DNA from: JAHJQZ01 sp963676075
GTDB taxonomy: Bacteria; Pseudomonadota; Alphaproteobacteria; Rhizobiales; Devosiaceae
Reading direction: 5' to 3'
NCBI GenBank assembly: GCA_963676075.2
Contig: CAXXNZ010000011.1
Coordinates: forward strand, 186,001-250,000
DNA: 64,000 bases
Positions within the stretch are counted from its first letter, which is position 1; the number at the start of each line of letters is the position of its first letter. This document shows positions 53,967 through 63,387 of this stretch, one piece after another. The notes under the pieces are model-generated. The model saw only the letters and a program-made list of their open reading frames with translations, had not been told where the DNA came from and searched no databases. The translations under genes were made by a program, and so were the position numbers.

Positions 53967-54989
53967 CTACGATGCCCCTCGCAGCGAGCCACGGACAATC
54001 GCCGGCATGGAAACCAGCACATGCTCGCGCGTTGCTTTCGCATCGAGCAACAGCTCGACCGCCTTTTTGCCCATGGCCTCATGGGGCAACGCTATGGTCG
54101 TCAAACCGGGGCGCAGATACTCGGCAAGCTCGTCATTGTCGAAGGACACAATGCCCACATCCTCGGCGACACGCAGGTTTGCCTCTGCCAGCGCCTGGTA
54201 GGCACCGAAGGCAAGACGGTCGTTCAGGCAGACAATTCCTTTCGGCCGCATGGATTTGAGCAGCGTTTTAACAAGTTCGTATCCGTGCGCCGGCTCCCAT
54301 TCCCAGCAGCTGATCTCGGCGTCGAATCCAAGGCCGCGGCTGTCCATTTCATCGCGGATGCCGGCAATGCGTCGGGCGACGGTATCGGATCGGAACAACC
54401 CCTGCTCTGTCTCGGCATTGTGGCCAAGCAGGACGATGCCATCCTTCACTCCGGAGTCGGCCAGAAGCTGCACGGCGGTCCGTCCGCCCTGATACTCGTC
54501 CTGGATGACAGCGGTCGGAAACTTGCTGCTCGCGGCGTTGAGCATGACCACGGGAACCGGGATGATCACATCCGGCACGAAGACCTCGCGCGACCGCATG
54601 GCCGCGAAGATGATCCCGTCCACCTGCCGGTCGAGCACAGCCTCTATGGCGTCCGCCTCGCGGGCGGGATCGCCGCCCGTCTCCAGCAAAAGCGCAACAT
54701 GCTTGGCCTTTTCGGCAGCCGCGAGCCCGCCCCGGATCAGGCCACTGGCAAAGCGCGTGGTGGCGACGTGATCGGAAATGACGGCAATGGTGCGGGTTTT
54801 GTCGGTTCTGAGCGCACGCGCGGCGAGGTTTGGCCGGTAGCCGAGTTCGCGCGCAGCCGCATGGACCTTGGCATGCGCCTCGGCCGAAAGCCGCGTGTCG
54901 GGACGACCTGTGAGGATCATTGAAGCGGCAGCTGTCGACAGGCCAGCCAGTTTGGCGACATCGGCCAGCGTCACGCGCTTCACACCCAC
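53967..54989 (-). CDS. LacI-family regulator of the second sugar locus
   Basis: A 340-residue regulator. The DNA-binding part is VTLADVAKLAGLSTAAASMI, with the hinge YRPNLAARALRTDKT. The ligand domain includes TIAVISDHVATTRFASGLIR and DVGIVSFDNDELAEYLRPG. Two near-identical palindromes of LacI size lie at 55089-55106 and 56408-56425, in front of the serine hydrolase and binding-protein genes, and are its probable targets. Divergent from the serine hydrolase gene. Confidence 0.9.
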   Translation of the reverse strand: MGVKRVTLADVAKLAGLSTAAASMILTGRPDTRLSAEAHAKVHAAARELGYRPNLAARALRTDKTRTIAVISDHVATTRFASGLIRGGLAAAEKAKHVALLLETGGDPAREADAIEAVLDRQVDGIIFAAMRSREVFVPDVIIPVPVVMLNAASSKFPTAVIQDEYQGGRTAVQLLADSGVKDGIVLLGHNAETEQGLFRSDTVARRIAGIRDEMDSRGLGFDAEISCWEWEPAHGYELVKTLLKSMRPKGIVCLNDRLAFGAYQALAEANLRVAEDVGIVSFDNDELAEYLRPGLTTIALPHEAMGKKAVELLLDAKATREHVLVSMPAIVRGSLRGAS

Positions 54990-55088
54990 CTGACCAAGCC
55001 TCCCGGATTAAAAATGCGTTTGCCCATACTCAAGGAAAAGGGATAGCCGCCATCGCCACGCTTGACAAGCAAAAGCGAATGACGCATG

Positions 55089-55106
55089 TGCTAAATCCAT
55101 TAAGCA
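55089..55106. promoter_or_regulatory. LacI-type operator copy 1
   Basis: TGCTAAATCCATTAAGCA, a near-perfect 18-bp palindrome (arms TGCTAAA and TTAAGCA) in the gap between the lacI and serine hydrolase genes. A TTGACA lies 22 bases upstream (55062-55067). It matches the copy at 56408 at 16 of 18 positions. Confidence 0.65.
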
Positions 55107-55199
55107 TCGAGATACGAGCGCCTCGAAGCATTCCCGGCGCGGGTCTCGACCGCCCTCCGGCACCGATCTCGTCGCCGGACCAACACTAGGACGACGAAC

Positions 55200-56360
55200 A
55201 TGAGCACCCAGGTTTTCGGCACTGTCTCGTCTGGCTTCGAGCCAGTGGCAGACGCTTTCTCGCAGGCCTTCGACGGCCTGCCGCAAATGGGTGCAGGACT
55301 GGCGATCCGCAAGGATGGCGAAACCGTGGTCGACCTATGGGGCGGCGTTGCCGACACGCGTGATGGACGGGCCTGGCAGGCGGACACCCCGACGGTGATT
55401 TTCTCGTGCACCAAAGGCCTGGTTGGCCTGATTGCGGCGCAACTGGTTGCCGAAGGAAAGCTCGACTACGACGCGCCCGTTGCGCGCTATTGGCCGGAAT
55501 TCGCCGCCAACGGCAAAGAAGGCGTAACGGTTGCAGACGCCCTCTCCCACCGCGCCGGCCTGGCGGCACCCCGTCTCGACCTCGAACCGGGCGACGTTCT
55601 CGACTGGGACCGCATGACCTCGCTCCTTGCGGCGCAGGAACCGCTGTGGGCACCGGGAACCGGCCATGCCTATCACGCCCTGACCCATGGCTGGATCAAT
55701 GGCGAGATCATCCGTCGCGTCACCGGCGTCTCGATCGGCACCAATTTCCGGGAACGCCTGGCCAATCCGCTGGCCGCCGACGTGACTGTCGGACAACCGG
55801 AGACGCTGCGCGTCCCACCGGCCCATGTCTCGGCCGACCCGGCGCTGTCGCAGTACTGGCGGGACGAGGCGGCAAAGCCCGGTCCCAACTGGGTGCTGAA
55901 GTCCATGACGCTCGGCCATGCCATGCCTGCCGATCTCGTCACCCCCGATGGCGGGCTCAATGACCCCCGCCTCCAGACCGCCGAAATCCCCGGCGCCGGC
56001 GGCATCGCCAGCGCTCGCGCCCTCGCCGCCATCTGGTCGGCGACCGTGACCGAGACCGCCGGCGTCCGGCTGATCGCCGACGGCGGGCTCGACCGGGCGA
56101 CAACGCCGAAGAGCTTCGGCCCGCAGATGTTCGAGGGGCCCGAACCCTATTGCACCTGGGGTCTCGGCCTTCAGCTCGACTCTCCGGCGCGCCACTATCT
56201 GACGGCGCGGTCTTTCGGCCACGACGGCGCCGGTGGCCAGGTGCAATTCGCCGATCCGGAGCACAAAGTCGGATTCGGCTTTGTTTCCAACTGGATGATG
56301 GGCCCCGACGACATGCGTGCAACCCGCATCATCGACGCCCTGCGCACGCTTCTTCACTGA
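55200..56360 (+). CDS. Beta-lactamase-fold serine hydrolase (esterase/EstB type)
   Basis: A 386-residue penicillin-binding-like serine hydrolase without a signal peptide, so probably cytoplasmic. The nucleophile motif SxxK appears as FSCTKGLVGLIAAQLV near residues 68-83, the Tyr motif as GHAYHALTHGW (YHA, about 156), and the third motif as FGHDGAGGQVQFADP near 340. Such enzymes are usually carboxylesterases rather than beta-lactamases. Given its place between a lacI gene and a sugar ABC operon, it may remove acyl groups from imported sugars; this is inferred. It is clearly related to the hydrolase at 62185. Confidence 0.85.
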   Translation: MSTQVFGTVSSGFEPVADAFSQAFDGLPQMGAGLAIRKDGETVVDLWGGVADTRDGRAWQADTPTVIFSCTKGLVGLIAAQLVAEGKLDYDAPVARYWPEFAANGKEGVTVADALSHRAGLAAPRLDLEPGDVLDWDRMTSLLAAQEPLWAPGTGHAYHALTHGWINGEIIRRVTGVSIGTNFRERLANPLAADVTVGQPETLRVPPAHVSADPALSQYWRDEAAKPGPNWVLKSMTLGHAMPADLVTPDGGLNDPRLQTAEIPGAGGIASARALAAIWSATVTETAGVRLIADGGLDRATTPKSFGPQMFEGPEPYCTWGLGLQLDSPARHYLTARSFGHDGAGGQVQFADPEHKVGFGFVSNWMMGPDDMRATRIIDALRTLLH

Positions 56361-56407
56361 GCAGCGAACGATAGCAAATCTCACATTGACAGAGCAGTCT
56401 ATCTCGG

Positions 56408-56425
56408 TGCTTAATCCATTTAGCA
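56408..56425. promoter_or_regulatory. LacI-type operator copy 2
   Basis: TGCTTAATCCATTTAGCA, an 18-bp palindrome with the same TGCT/AGCA ends and TCCA centre as the copy at 55089. TTGACA at 56386-56391 lies 16 bases before it, so a repressor bound here would cover the -10 of the ABC operon promoter. Confidence 0.65.
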
Positions 56426-56465
56426 AAAGGAAACACAGGTTTCCAAACCCTAGGAGGAGGTTATC

Positions 56466-57770
56466 TTGAGAACCATATCTCGCATTGAACGCCTTGCTGT
56501 CATGACTGTTTCAGCGCTGGCGATGATGAGCGGAAGCGCCCTGGCGGCACCCAGCTGCGGCACCGATCCGGTTGTGCTCAATTCCTATTTCGAGACCGGC
56601 TTCCCGCTGCCGACCAAGCTCGCCGAGGAATTCACCAAGCAGTTCCCGAACGTCACCTTCGACATCAAGGAAGACCAGTTCGCCAACCTGATGGAGAACA
56701 GCCCGCGCATTCTGTCCGAAGACGATGCGCCCGATCTCATCCGTCTGCCCTCGATGAGCGATCTGGTCGCCAACGACCTGCTGCTCAATCTCGACCCCTA
56801 TTTCGAAGCCTTCGGCTGGAGCGCCTTCCCGGCCAGCCAGCTCGTGCAGCTTCGCGTTGAAGAGGGCGGTCGCCCGCGCGGCACCGGCTCGCTTTACGCC
56901 ATGGGCCTCAACTACTCGATGACCGGCGTGTTCTATAACAAGGAACTGGCCGCCAAACTCGGCATGGACGGCGCCCCGCAGACGCTGGCCGAGCTCGATG
57001 CACTGCTGGCCAAGGCCAAGGAAACCGGCATCCAGCCGATCATGCAGTGGAACAAGGACACCGGTGGTCTCGCCTTCCCGCTGCAGAACCTCATGGGCTC
57101 CTACGGCCCGCCCGAGCCGATCAACGACTGGATCTTCCAGAAGGACGACTCCACCATCGACACGGCCGATAATCTCAAGGCCGCCGAGCACCTTCAGGAC
57201 TGGATCAAGGCCGGCTACTTCCCCTCGGACGTCAACGCCATCGAATATTTCCAGATGATGAGCCGCTTCATGAATGGCGAAGGCCTGTTCATGTTCAACG
57301 GCGACTGGGAATCGGGCAATTTCGACTCCAAGGCCGCTGGCAAGTTCGGCTTCTTCGTCATGCCACCGCTCGAGGAAGGTGGACGCCACGCCGCCATGTC
57401 GTCGCCGCTCACCTTCGGCATCGGCGCCAAGGCCAACAACCCCGATTGCGCCGCCTTCTTCCTGAACTGGGTGGCGACCGATCCGGAAGCCCGCAAGATC
57501 AACGTCGCCGTTGGTGGCTCCAATCCGGGCGGCCCGGCTGACCTGCCGATCCCGGCCGTCGAGCCCGGCTCGGTGACCGAAGCCTCGCTTGCCGCCGGTC
57601 AGATCCTGGCCAAGGACAATGGCGCCATGGACTTCATCGCCAACGCCACCGGCGCTATCTTCGCAGCAGGCTGGACGCCTGAACTGCAGAAGATGGTTGG
57701 CGGTCAGCAGGACCCGGCGGGTCTGTTGAAGGACGTCCAGGACGAATACGAAACCGAGCTGTCGCGCTAA
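56466..57770 (+). CDS. Sugar ABC importer periplasmic binding protein
   Basis: A 434-residue CUT1 binding protein. The Sec signal covers about residues 1-27 (a hydrophobic AVMTVSALAMMSGSALAAP core). Mature sequence: FTKQFPNVTFDIKEDQF, then LYAMGLNYSMTGVFYNKEL as in family 1 proteins. The start is TTG 56466: AGGAGGAGG ends 5 bases upstream and the next ATG (56502) would remove half of the signal peptide. First gene of a binding protein-permease-permease-ATPase operon. Operator copy 2 lies 40 bases upstream. The ligand is unknown. Confidence 0.9.
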   Translation: MRTISRIERLAVMTVSALAMMSGSALAAPSCGTDPVVLNSYFETGFPLPTKLAEEFTKQFPNVTFDIKEDQFANLMENSPRILSEDDAPDLIRLPSMSDLVANDLLLNLDPYFEAFGWSAFPASQLVQLRVEEGGRPRGTGSLYAMGLNYSMTGVFYNKELAAKLGMDGAPQTLAELDALLAKAKETGIQPIMQWNKDTGGLAFPLQNLMGSYGPPEPINDWIFQKDDSTIDTADNLKAAEHLQDWIKAGYFPSDVNAIEYFQMMSRFMNGEGLFMFNGDWESGNFDSKAAGKFGFFVMPPLEEGGRHAAMSSPLTFGIGAKANNPDCAAFFLNWVATDPEARKINVAVGGSNPGGPADLPIPAVEPGSVTEASLAAGQILAKDNGAMDFIANATGAIFAAGWTPELQKMVGGQQDPAGLLKDVQDEYETELSR

Positions 57771-57800
57771 GGCGCGAACGCGGAACGTCTGGGTCGAGAT

Positions 57801-58736
57801 ATGCAGGTAACAACACATACAGGCTCGAATCCGGACAAACGGGCCACGCGGCTTCCCCGCTCAAGGGGGAGCCGCAAGACCCGACTGGTGGCCTGGGCTT
57901 TCATCGCACCGGCCGCCATCGCCTATGCGGGCTTCGTGCTCGTGCCCTTGCTGATGTCGGTCTATTACTCGTTCCTGCGGTGGGACGGCATCGGCAAGGC
58001 CAGATTCAACGGGCTTGCCAACTACATCACCGTCGTTACCGACCCCGATCTTTTGCAGATCATCGGCAATTCGTTCCTGCTGGTTTTGTATTTCACCGTC
58101 ATCCCGGTCGGACTTGGTCTCGCCGTCGCCTCCGCCATCCGCTCGCATATGGGCGGCCCATTCGGCACGGCGACGCGGACAATCCTGTTCTTGCCCCAGG
58201 TCATTCCACTCGTCGCTGCCGGTATCGCCTGGAGCTGGATGTACGCCTCGTCGGGCCTTGTGAACCAGTTCCTGAGGACCATCGGGCTCGACTCCTGGGC
58301 CCGCGGCTGGCTTGGCGATTTCACCTTCGCACTGCCGGCAGTCGGCATGATCGGCGCCTGGGTGTTGCTGGGCCTGTGCATCATGCTGCTCGTCACCGGC
58401 ATCACCAAGATCGATCCGAGCCTTTACGAAGCGGCACGGCTCGACGGTGCCAACGCCTGGGACGAGTTCCGCTACGTCACCCTGCCCGGCCTGCGCCAGG
58501 AAATCGGTGTCTGCGTTACCGTCACCATCATCCAGGCCCTTGCCGCTTTCGACATCGTCTACATCGCCACCGGCGGCGGCCCCGGCATCAACACCACCGT
58601 ACCGGGCCTTGAAATCTATCGCCTCGCCTTCGCCCACCGCCAGGTTGGCCTCGCCTCGGCGCTCGCCATCGTCCTGATGATCCTGGTGCTGATCTCCATC
58701 GCCCCTGTGCAATGGCTGACGCGGGAGAAGAAGTGA
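57801..58736 (+). CDS. Sugar ABC importer permease (MalF type)
   Basis: A 311-residue inner-membrane protein with six helices after a basic N-terminus (Arg-rich segment around residues 12-30). The EAA loop is DPSLYEAARLDGANAWDEF, followed by VTLPGLRQE. It would form the channel with the product of the next gene. Its stop overlaps the next start by one base (TGATG). Confidence 0.92.
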   Translation: MQVTTHTGSNPDKRATRLPRSRGSRKTRLVAWAFIAPAAIAYAGFVLVPLLMSVYYSFLRWDGIGKARFNGLANYITVVTDPDLLQIIGNSFLLVLYFTVIPVGLGLAVASAIRSHMGGPFGTATRTILFLPQVIPLVAAGIAWSWMYASSGLVNQFLRTIGLDSWARGWLGDFTFALPAVGMIGAWVLLGLCIMLLVTGITKIDPSLYEAARLDGANAWDEFRYVTLPGLRQEIGVCVTVTIIQALAAFDIVYIATGGGPGINTTVPGLEIYRLAFAHRQVGLASALAIVLMILVLISIAPVQWLTREKK

Positions 58737-59557
58737 TGAACGCCAAGCTCCAATCGCTTCTGGCGCGCGCGCTGATCGTCATCCTGATGGGCGTGACGCT
58801 GCTGCCTTTCCTGTCGATGTTCTCGGCGGCGCTGGCCCCCTCGGGCACTTACCCTTATGGCCTGCAATGGCCCTCCGACCCGCAGTGGATCAATTTCGTC
58901 AAGGCGTTCGAAGTGGCCAATATGGGCCAGCTTCTGCTGTCGAGCACTCTGATCGTTGTCGGCGTCGTGCCGGTCTCAGTGCTCGTCTCCACCATGGCCG
59001 GCTATGGCCTCGCCAAGCTGACCTCGGACAAATACAAGTGGCTTTACCTGATCTTCGTGGCCGGACTGACCCTGCCCTTTGAGGCGGTCATCACGCCGCT
59101 TTATTACGAAGTGCGGGCGCTGGGTCTTCTCAACACGCGTTTCGCGATCATACTGCCGCTGATCGGCCTGTATATGCCGTTTTCGGTCTACTGGATGCGG
59201 GCGCATTTCCTCAATGTGCCCAAGGATCTGACGGAAGCAGCCCAACTTGACGGCGCCACGCGCTGGGGCGAGTTCTGGCGGGTGCAGGTACCGCTGGCGC
59301 GACCGGCGATCATGTCGCTGTCGATCCTTTTGTTCCTGTGGACCTGGAACCAGTTCCTTCTACCCGTCGTCTTGGTGCGCGATCCGATGCAGCGCACCAT
59401 GGCCGGCGCTCTCGGCGCCTTCCAGGGGCAATGGGGCACCGACGTGCCGCTTCTGTGTGCCGGATCGCTGATGATCCTGGCGCCGACAATCATCCTGTTC
59501 CTGCTCTTCCAGAGGCAGTTCGTCGCCGCCCTCATGCAAGGCGCGGTCAAGGGCTAA
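58736..59557 (+). CDS. Sugar ABC importer permease (MalG type)
   Basis: A 273-residue membrane protein from ATG 58736, which overlaps the stop of the previous gene; an upstream in-frame ATG at 58712 would lie inside that gene. It has six helices. The EAA loop reads PKDLTEAAQLDGATRWGEF, and the tail is FVAALMQGAVKG, the usual MalG-type end. Works with the genes at 56466, 57801 and 59624. Confidence 0.92.
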   Translation: MNAKLQSLLARALIVILMGVTLLPFLSMFSAALAPSGTYPYGLQWPSDPQWINFVKAFEVANMGQLLLSSTLIVVGVVPVSVLVSTMAGYGLAKLTSDKYKWLYLIFVAGLTLPFEAVITPLYYEVRALGLLNTRFAIILPLIGLYMPFSVYWMRAHFLNVPKDLTEAAQLDGATRWGEFWRVQVPLARPAIMSLSILLFLWTWNQFLLPVVLVRDPMQRTMAGALGAFQGQWGTDVPLLCAGSLMILAPTIILFLLFQRQFVAALMQGAVKG

Positions 59558-59623
59558 TCACGAGTGGCCCAATGGGTCACCGCAACTTTGGGCACGCCGT
59601 TCGGCGGCCCGCGGAGAACGACA

Positions 59624-60697
59624 ATGGCGGGACTTGAACTCAAAGACATCCGCAAGAGCTACGGCAATGTCGAGGTCATCAAGGGCGTCGACCTTTCGAT
59701 CGCCCATGGTGAGTTCGTGGTCTTCGTCGGCCCGTCGGGCTGTGGCAAGTCCACACTTCTGCGCATGATCGCCGGCCTCGAAGACATCACGGGCGGCGAT
59801 ATCCATATCGGCGACCGGCTGGTCAACGACGTCGAACCCCGCGACCGCGGCGTGGCCATGGTCTTCCAGTCATATGCGCTCTACCCGCACATGACCGTCT
59901 ACGACAATGTCGGGTTCGCGCTGAAACTCGCCAAGACCGACAAGCAGGTCCGCGACAAGAAGATCCGCGAAGTCGCCCAGGTTCTGCAGATGGAAGAGCT
60001 GCTTGATCGCAAACCGGCCCAGCTTTCCGGCGGTCAGCGTCAGCGCGTCGCCATCGGCAGGGCCATCGTGCGCGAGCCGGAGGTATTTCTGTTCGACGAA
60101 CCGCTCTCCAATCTCGATGCGGCCCTGCGCGTCGACATGCGCATGGAGTTGTCTCGGCTCCACGCCGATCTCGGTGCGACCATGATCTACGTCACCCACG
60201 ATCAGGTCGAGGCCATGACCCTCGCCGACAAGATCGTCGTCCTCGACAATGGCATCGTTCAACAGATCGGCTCACCCCTTGAGCTCTATAACAGGCCGGC
60301 AAATCTTTTCGTGGCCGGTTTCATCGGCTCGCCGAAGATGAACATCCTGCCGGTCGATGTCCTGGAGACGGCAGAAAACACCATTACGATTGCAGGCACC
60401 ACGATCGAAAAAACGACACTGCCCTGCGCGTCAGCTTCAATTCAAGCCGGCAGCGGCCTGACGCTCGGTTTGAGGCCGCAGGCTTTCGTCGCCGACCCCG
60501 AAGGTGTGCTCAAGGGCAAGGTCGAACTCGTCGAGCGCCTCGGCCACGAAACCATCATCCGCATCCGCCTGAAGGACGAAACCACCGTCACCGCTGCCTT
60601 GGTCGGCCAGAGCGATCTTGAGCCCGGCGACATGGCCAGCCTCGGTTTCAAACCCGAAGAAGCCCACCTGTTCAACGCCTCCGGTGAGCGCATCTAG
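59624..60697 (+). CDS. Sugar ABC importer ATPase (UgpC/MsmK type)
   Basis: A 357-residue CUT1 ATPase. The family start MAGLELKDIRKSYGNVEV is at ATG 59624, with GGAG 7 bases upstream; a longer frame to 59564 adds unconserved residues. Walker A GPSGCGKST, signature LSGGQRQRV, Walker B VFLFDEPLSNLDA, H-loop VTHDQVEAM, then a TOBE domain. It is very like the ATPase at 40816, so the two operons may share a common origin for this gene. Converges with the ROK gene. Confidence 0.92.
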   Translation: MAGLELKDIRKSYGNVEVIKGVDLSIAHGEFVVFVGPSGCGKSTLLRMIAGLEDITGGDIHIGDRLVNDVEPRDRGVAMVFQSYALYPHMTVYDNVGFALKLAKTDKQVRDKKIREVAQVLQMEELLDRKPAQLSGGQRQRVAIGRAIVREPEVFLFDEPLSNLDAALRVDMRMELSRLHADLGATMIYVTHDQVEAMTLADKIVVLDNGIVQQIGSPLELYNRPANLFVAGFIGSPKMNILPVDVLETAENTITIAGTTIEKTTLPCASASIQAGSGLTLGLRPQAFVADPEGVLKGKVELVERLGHETIIRIRLKDETTVTAALVGQSDLEPGDMASLGFKPEEAHLFNASGERI

Positions 60698-60810
60698 GGT
60701 TTCAACTCACAATCGGTATTGCGTGCCTGAACCGGCGATCGAGCCCCGGCAGAGTTGTCGGCTCGAGGCTGAGCATGGAGAGTTCTGCCGTCCACGCAGT
60801 GCACCCGCCG

Positions 60811-61986
60811 CTAGGCGGAACAACTCGAAGCCGCATCCGCGAGCAGATCGTTTGCGTAAAGCTCGAAGACGCGGGCAACGCCGCCCAGCGCCGAAGCGTT
60901 GCGCCCCAGTTTGGCGATTTCGATGCGCGGACCGCGGTTGAGCTCGAGAACGAGCGGCTGCATTTCGGTCCTGATGCGGGCGATGAAGGGTTCTCCCGCC
61001 GCCGAGAGACTGCCGCCAATCAGCACCAGTTCCGGATTGACGGCGTTGCACAGCATTGCCGCCGCCTGCGCCACTTTCTTGGCCGTATCGGTCATAACCC
61101 GCAAAACGGCAGGATCGTTGTTTCGATAAAGCGCAAACAGTTTGTGCAGGTCGATATCCGGATAGACGGGGTGCACCTGCGCCAAGACTGCCGGAATACC
61201 GGCGTAAACCTCAAGACATCCCCGGTTGCCGCAGCGGCAGATCGGCCCGGTCGGGTCGAGACTGATATGGCCGAGTTCGCCGGCGCCGCCGTTTTGTCCG
61301 GTGATGAACGTGCCGTTGAACGCGATGGCGCCGCCAACGCCGGAATGGAGCTTGATGTAGATGAAATTGTCGACGCCCTTTGCCGCACCCCAGACATGTT
61401 CACCTCGCGCGCCGAGCCGCGACTCGTTCTCGATGACCAAAGGTATGTGGATCCTGTCGGCGAGCAGTTGCCGGACATTGGCACCACTCCAGCGCGGTAT
61501 CATCGCCGAGCGCGTTGGGAGTCCTTCGAGATCGGTGGGGCAAGGCAGGCCGAGCCCGATACCGATAAGGTCCTGGTCGCGATAGCCACACTGCTTCTTG
61601 AGGTGCTCGACGATGCCGAGAGCCGCCTCGATACCGTCGCAGACCTCGTAATCGGCGCCCAACTCGACCTCTTCATGCGCCAGCACGTTGTGGGCCAGGT
61701 CCGCAATGACGCCGCGTACATGACGAAACCCGAAATCAATGCCGATGGCTGCGCCCGCGCCCGGCATCAGCGACACGGCAACCGCCGGCCTGCCGCGTCC
61801 ACCCTCCTCTTTCTGGGCCGTCTCGCGGACGATGCCATCGGCAATCAGCGCATTTACAGCAACCGTAATGGTCGAACGTGCCATACCTGTCCGCCGCGCG
61901 AGTTCGGCCCGGCTCAGGGGACCCGATTGCTGCAGCAGTGTCATGATGCCGTGTCTGATTTTTCGACTTGTGGACAAATTCGGCAT
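60811..61986 (-). CDS. ROK-family transcriptional regulator
   Basis: A 391-residue NagC/XylR-type regulator. An N-terminal winged helix (LSRAELARRTGMARSTITVA) is followed by a sugar-kinase-like domain. The ROK signature is GAGELGHISLDPTGPICRCG, with the zinc-binding Cys cluster CRCGNRGC. The Asp-Gly ATP-site pattern is partly kept (IGIDFG). A regulatory rather than catalytic role is likely because the DNA-binding domain is present. The A+T-rich palindrome at 62076-62097, in the gap to the next gene, is the probable site. Flanks the second CUT1 operon tail to tail. Confidence 0.9.
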   Translation of the reverse strand: MPNLSTSRKIRHGIMTLLQQSGPLSRAELARRTGMARSTITVAVNALIADGIVRETAQKEEGGRGRPAVAVSLMPGAGAAIGIDFGFRHVRGVIADLAHNVLAHEEVELGADYEVCDGIEAALGIVEHLKKQCGYRDQDLIGIGLGLPCPTDLEGLPTRSAMIPRWSGANVRQLLADRIHIPLVIENESRLGARGEHVWGAAKGVDNFIYIKLHSGVGGAIAFNGTFITGQNGGAGELGHISLDPTGPICRCGNRGCLEVYAGIPAVLAQVHPVYPDIDLHKLFALYRNNDPAVLRVMTDTAKKVAQAAAMLCNAVNPELVLIGGSLSAAGEPFIARIRTEMQPLVLELNRGPRIEIAKLGRNASALGGVARVFELYANDLLADAASSCSA

Positions 61987-62075
61987 GTCACATCACTTCG
62001 TTTCCGCAAGCGCCGGCGCGGTATGGCAGAAAAGTCGCGGTTGACCGGGAAAAGGCGATTCCGGCGCATCTATTT

Positions 62076-62097
62076 AATTTTGTTGACGAACAAATTT
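62076..62097. promoter_or_regulatory. Candidate ROK operator
   Basis: An A+T-rich inverted repeat, AATTTTGTT...AACAAATTT, in the gap between the divergent ROK and serine hydrolase genes. Its composition and size resemble NagC/Mlc-type sites and stand out from the G+C-rich surroundings. Confidence 0.5.
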
Positions 62098-62184
62098 CTA
62101 CGAATTTACCGTCAAAAAATCAATGAGGCGAATTAATGCCCATTCCGCCGCAAGGCGGACCGACCCAAGGAGGAGAGGTCGAGC

Positions 62185-63354
62185 ATGACGAGCGAAGCGC
62201 ATGATAATGCGGTCGGGACCGAAGCTGTCCGCGTAGAGGGCTGGTACGAACCAGCTTTCGCGCAGGTCAGGGACGCATTCGCGACCAATCTCGCCGTCGG
62301 CGACGATCTTGGCGCTTCGGTCGCGGTCTATCAGAACGGGCGCTGCGTCCTCGACCTCACTGGTGGATCGACCGTCAGCGGCGCGCCCTATCCCACAGAT
62401 GCTCTGCATGTTCTGTATTCCGCGACCAAGGGCGTCACGACTCTGTGCCTCATGCAGCTTGCCGAATCCGGACAACTTCGCCTCGACGCGCCGGCTGCCG
62501 ATTACTGGCCGGAATTTGCCGCGCGTGGCAAGGAGGCGATTACCGTCCGTCAGCTCCTGTCTCATCAGGCCGGCCTGACCGGCTTCGTCGAAAAGGTGGC
62601 GATCGAGGATTTTGCCGACTGGCAGCGTGTTACCAGCCTGCTTGCCGACCAGATACCGTTTTGGGAACCGGGTACCGCCCATGGCTATCACGCCCTCACC
62701 TTCGGCCTTCTTGCCGGCGAGCTGATCCGCCGCATTTCCGGAAAAATGCCCGGCGCTTTTTTGCGCGACACATTTGCCGACCCGCTCGGGCTCGACATCT
62801 TCCTTGGCCTGCCCAAGGCCTTGCATGCGCGGGTGACACCGCTTTTCGATGGCTCGGCCAGCCCGGATCTCGGTCGCAGCCTCATCGATGCGCTGGCCGA
62901 CGAAACCTCGCTGACCGCGAACGCCTTCACCAATCCGCCCATCGATACCGAGATCTTCAACCAGCCCAGTGTCTGGGAACTGGATATCCCGAGCGTCAGC
63001 GGCATCAGTTCGGCAAGAAGCCTTGCCGCCATCTATGCCAGCGCCACCGAAGGACCGTTGCGCCGGTTCTCGCAACGGACGATCGATGACTTCCGGCGTG
63101 AATGCGTCTTTGGTCCCGACAGAATTCTTGTCGAGCAGCCGACGCGGTTCGGTGCCGGCTTCATGTTGCCTGCGCCACGCGAACCGATGCTGTCGGCAAC
63201 CTCGTTCGGCCACAACGGCAGGGGCGGCTCGCTTGCCTTCGCCGATCCCGAAAACGGCGTGACCTTTGCCTATCTCGGCAATCGCTGCCTTCACGACCCA
63301 ACGCCTCACAGCCGCCTGTGGCGGCTTCTGACTGCACTGCGCGATGCACTCTAG
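62185..63354 (+). CDS. Beta-lactamase-fold serine hydrolase, relative of the 55200 gene
   Basis: A 389-residue serine hydrolase. SxxK motif in YSATKGVTTLCLMQLA (about residue 77), Tyr motif in GYHALTFG, third motif in FGHNGRGGSLAFADP near 350. The segment YWPEFAARGKEAITVRQLLS is nearly the same as in the hydrolase at 55200, so the two are paralogues in one locus. No signal peptide is seen. ATG 62185 follows AAGGAGGAG. It is divergent from the ROK gene and followed after 33 bases by another binding-protein gene, so it likely starts a new transport operon. Confidence 0.85.
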   Translation: MTSEAHDNAVGTEAVRVEGWYEPAFAQVRDAFATNLAVGDDLGASVAVYQNGRCVLDLTGGSTVSGAPYPTDALHVLYSATKGVTTLCLMQLAESGQLRLDAPAADYWPEFAARGKEAITVRQLLSHQAGLTGFVEKVAIEDFADWQRVTSLLADQIPFWEPGTAHGYHALTFGLLAGELIRRISGKMPGAFLRDTFADPLGLDIFLGLPKALHARVTPLFDGSASPDLGRSLIDALADETSLTANAFTNPPIDTEIFNQPSVWELDIPSVSGISSARSLAAIYASATEGPLRRFSQRTIDDFRRECVFGPDRILVEQPTRFGAGFMLPAPREPMLSATSFGHNGRGGSLAFADPENGVTFAYLGNRCLHDPTPHSRLWRLLTALRDAL

Positions 63355-63387
63355 AAAAAAGCGCCAATAACTGAGGAGGAGACCCAA

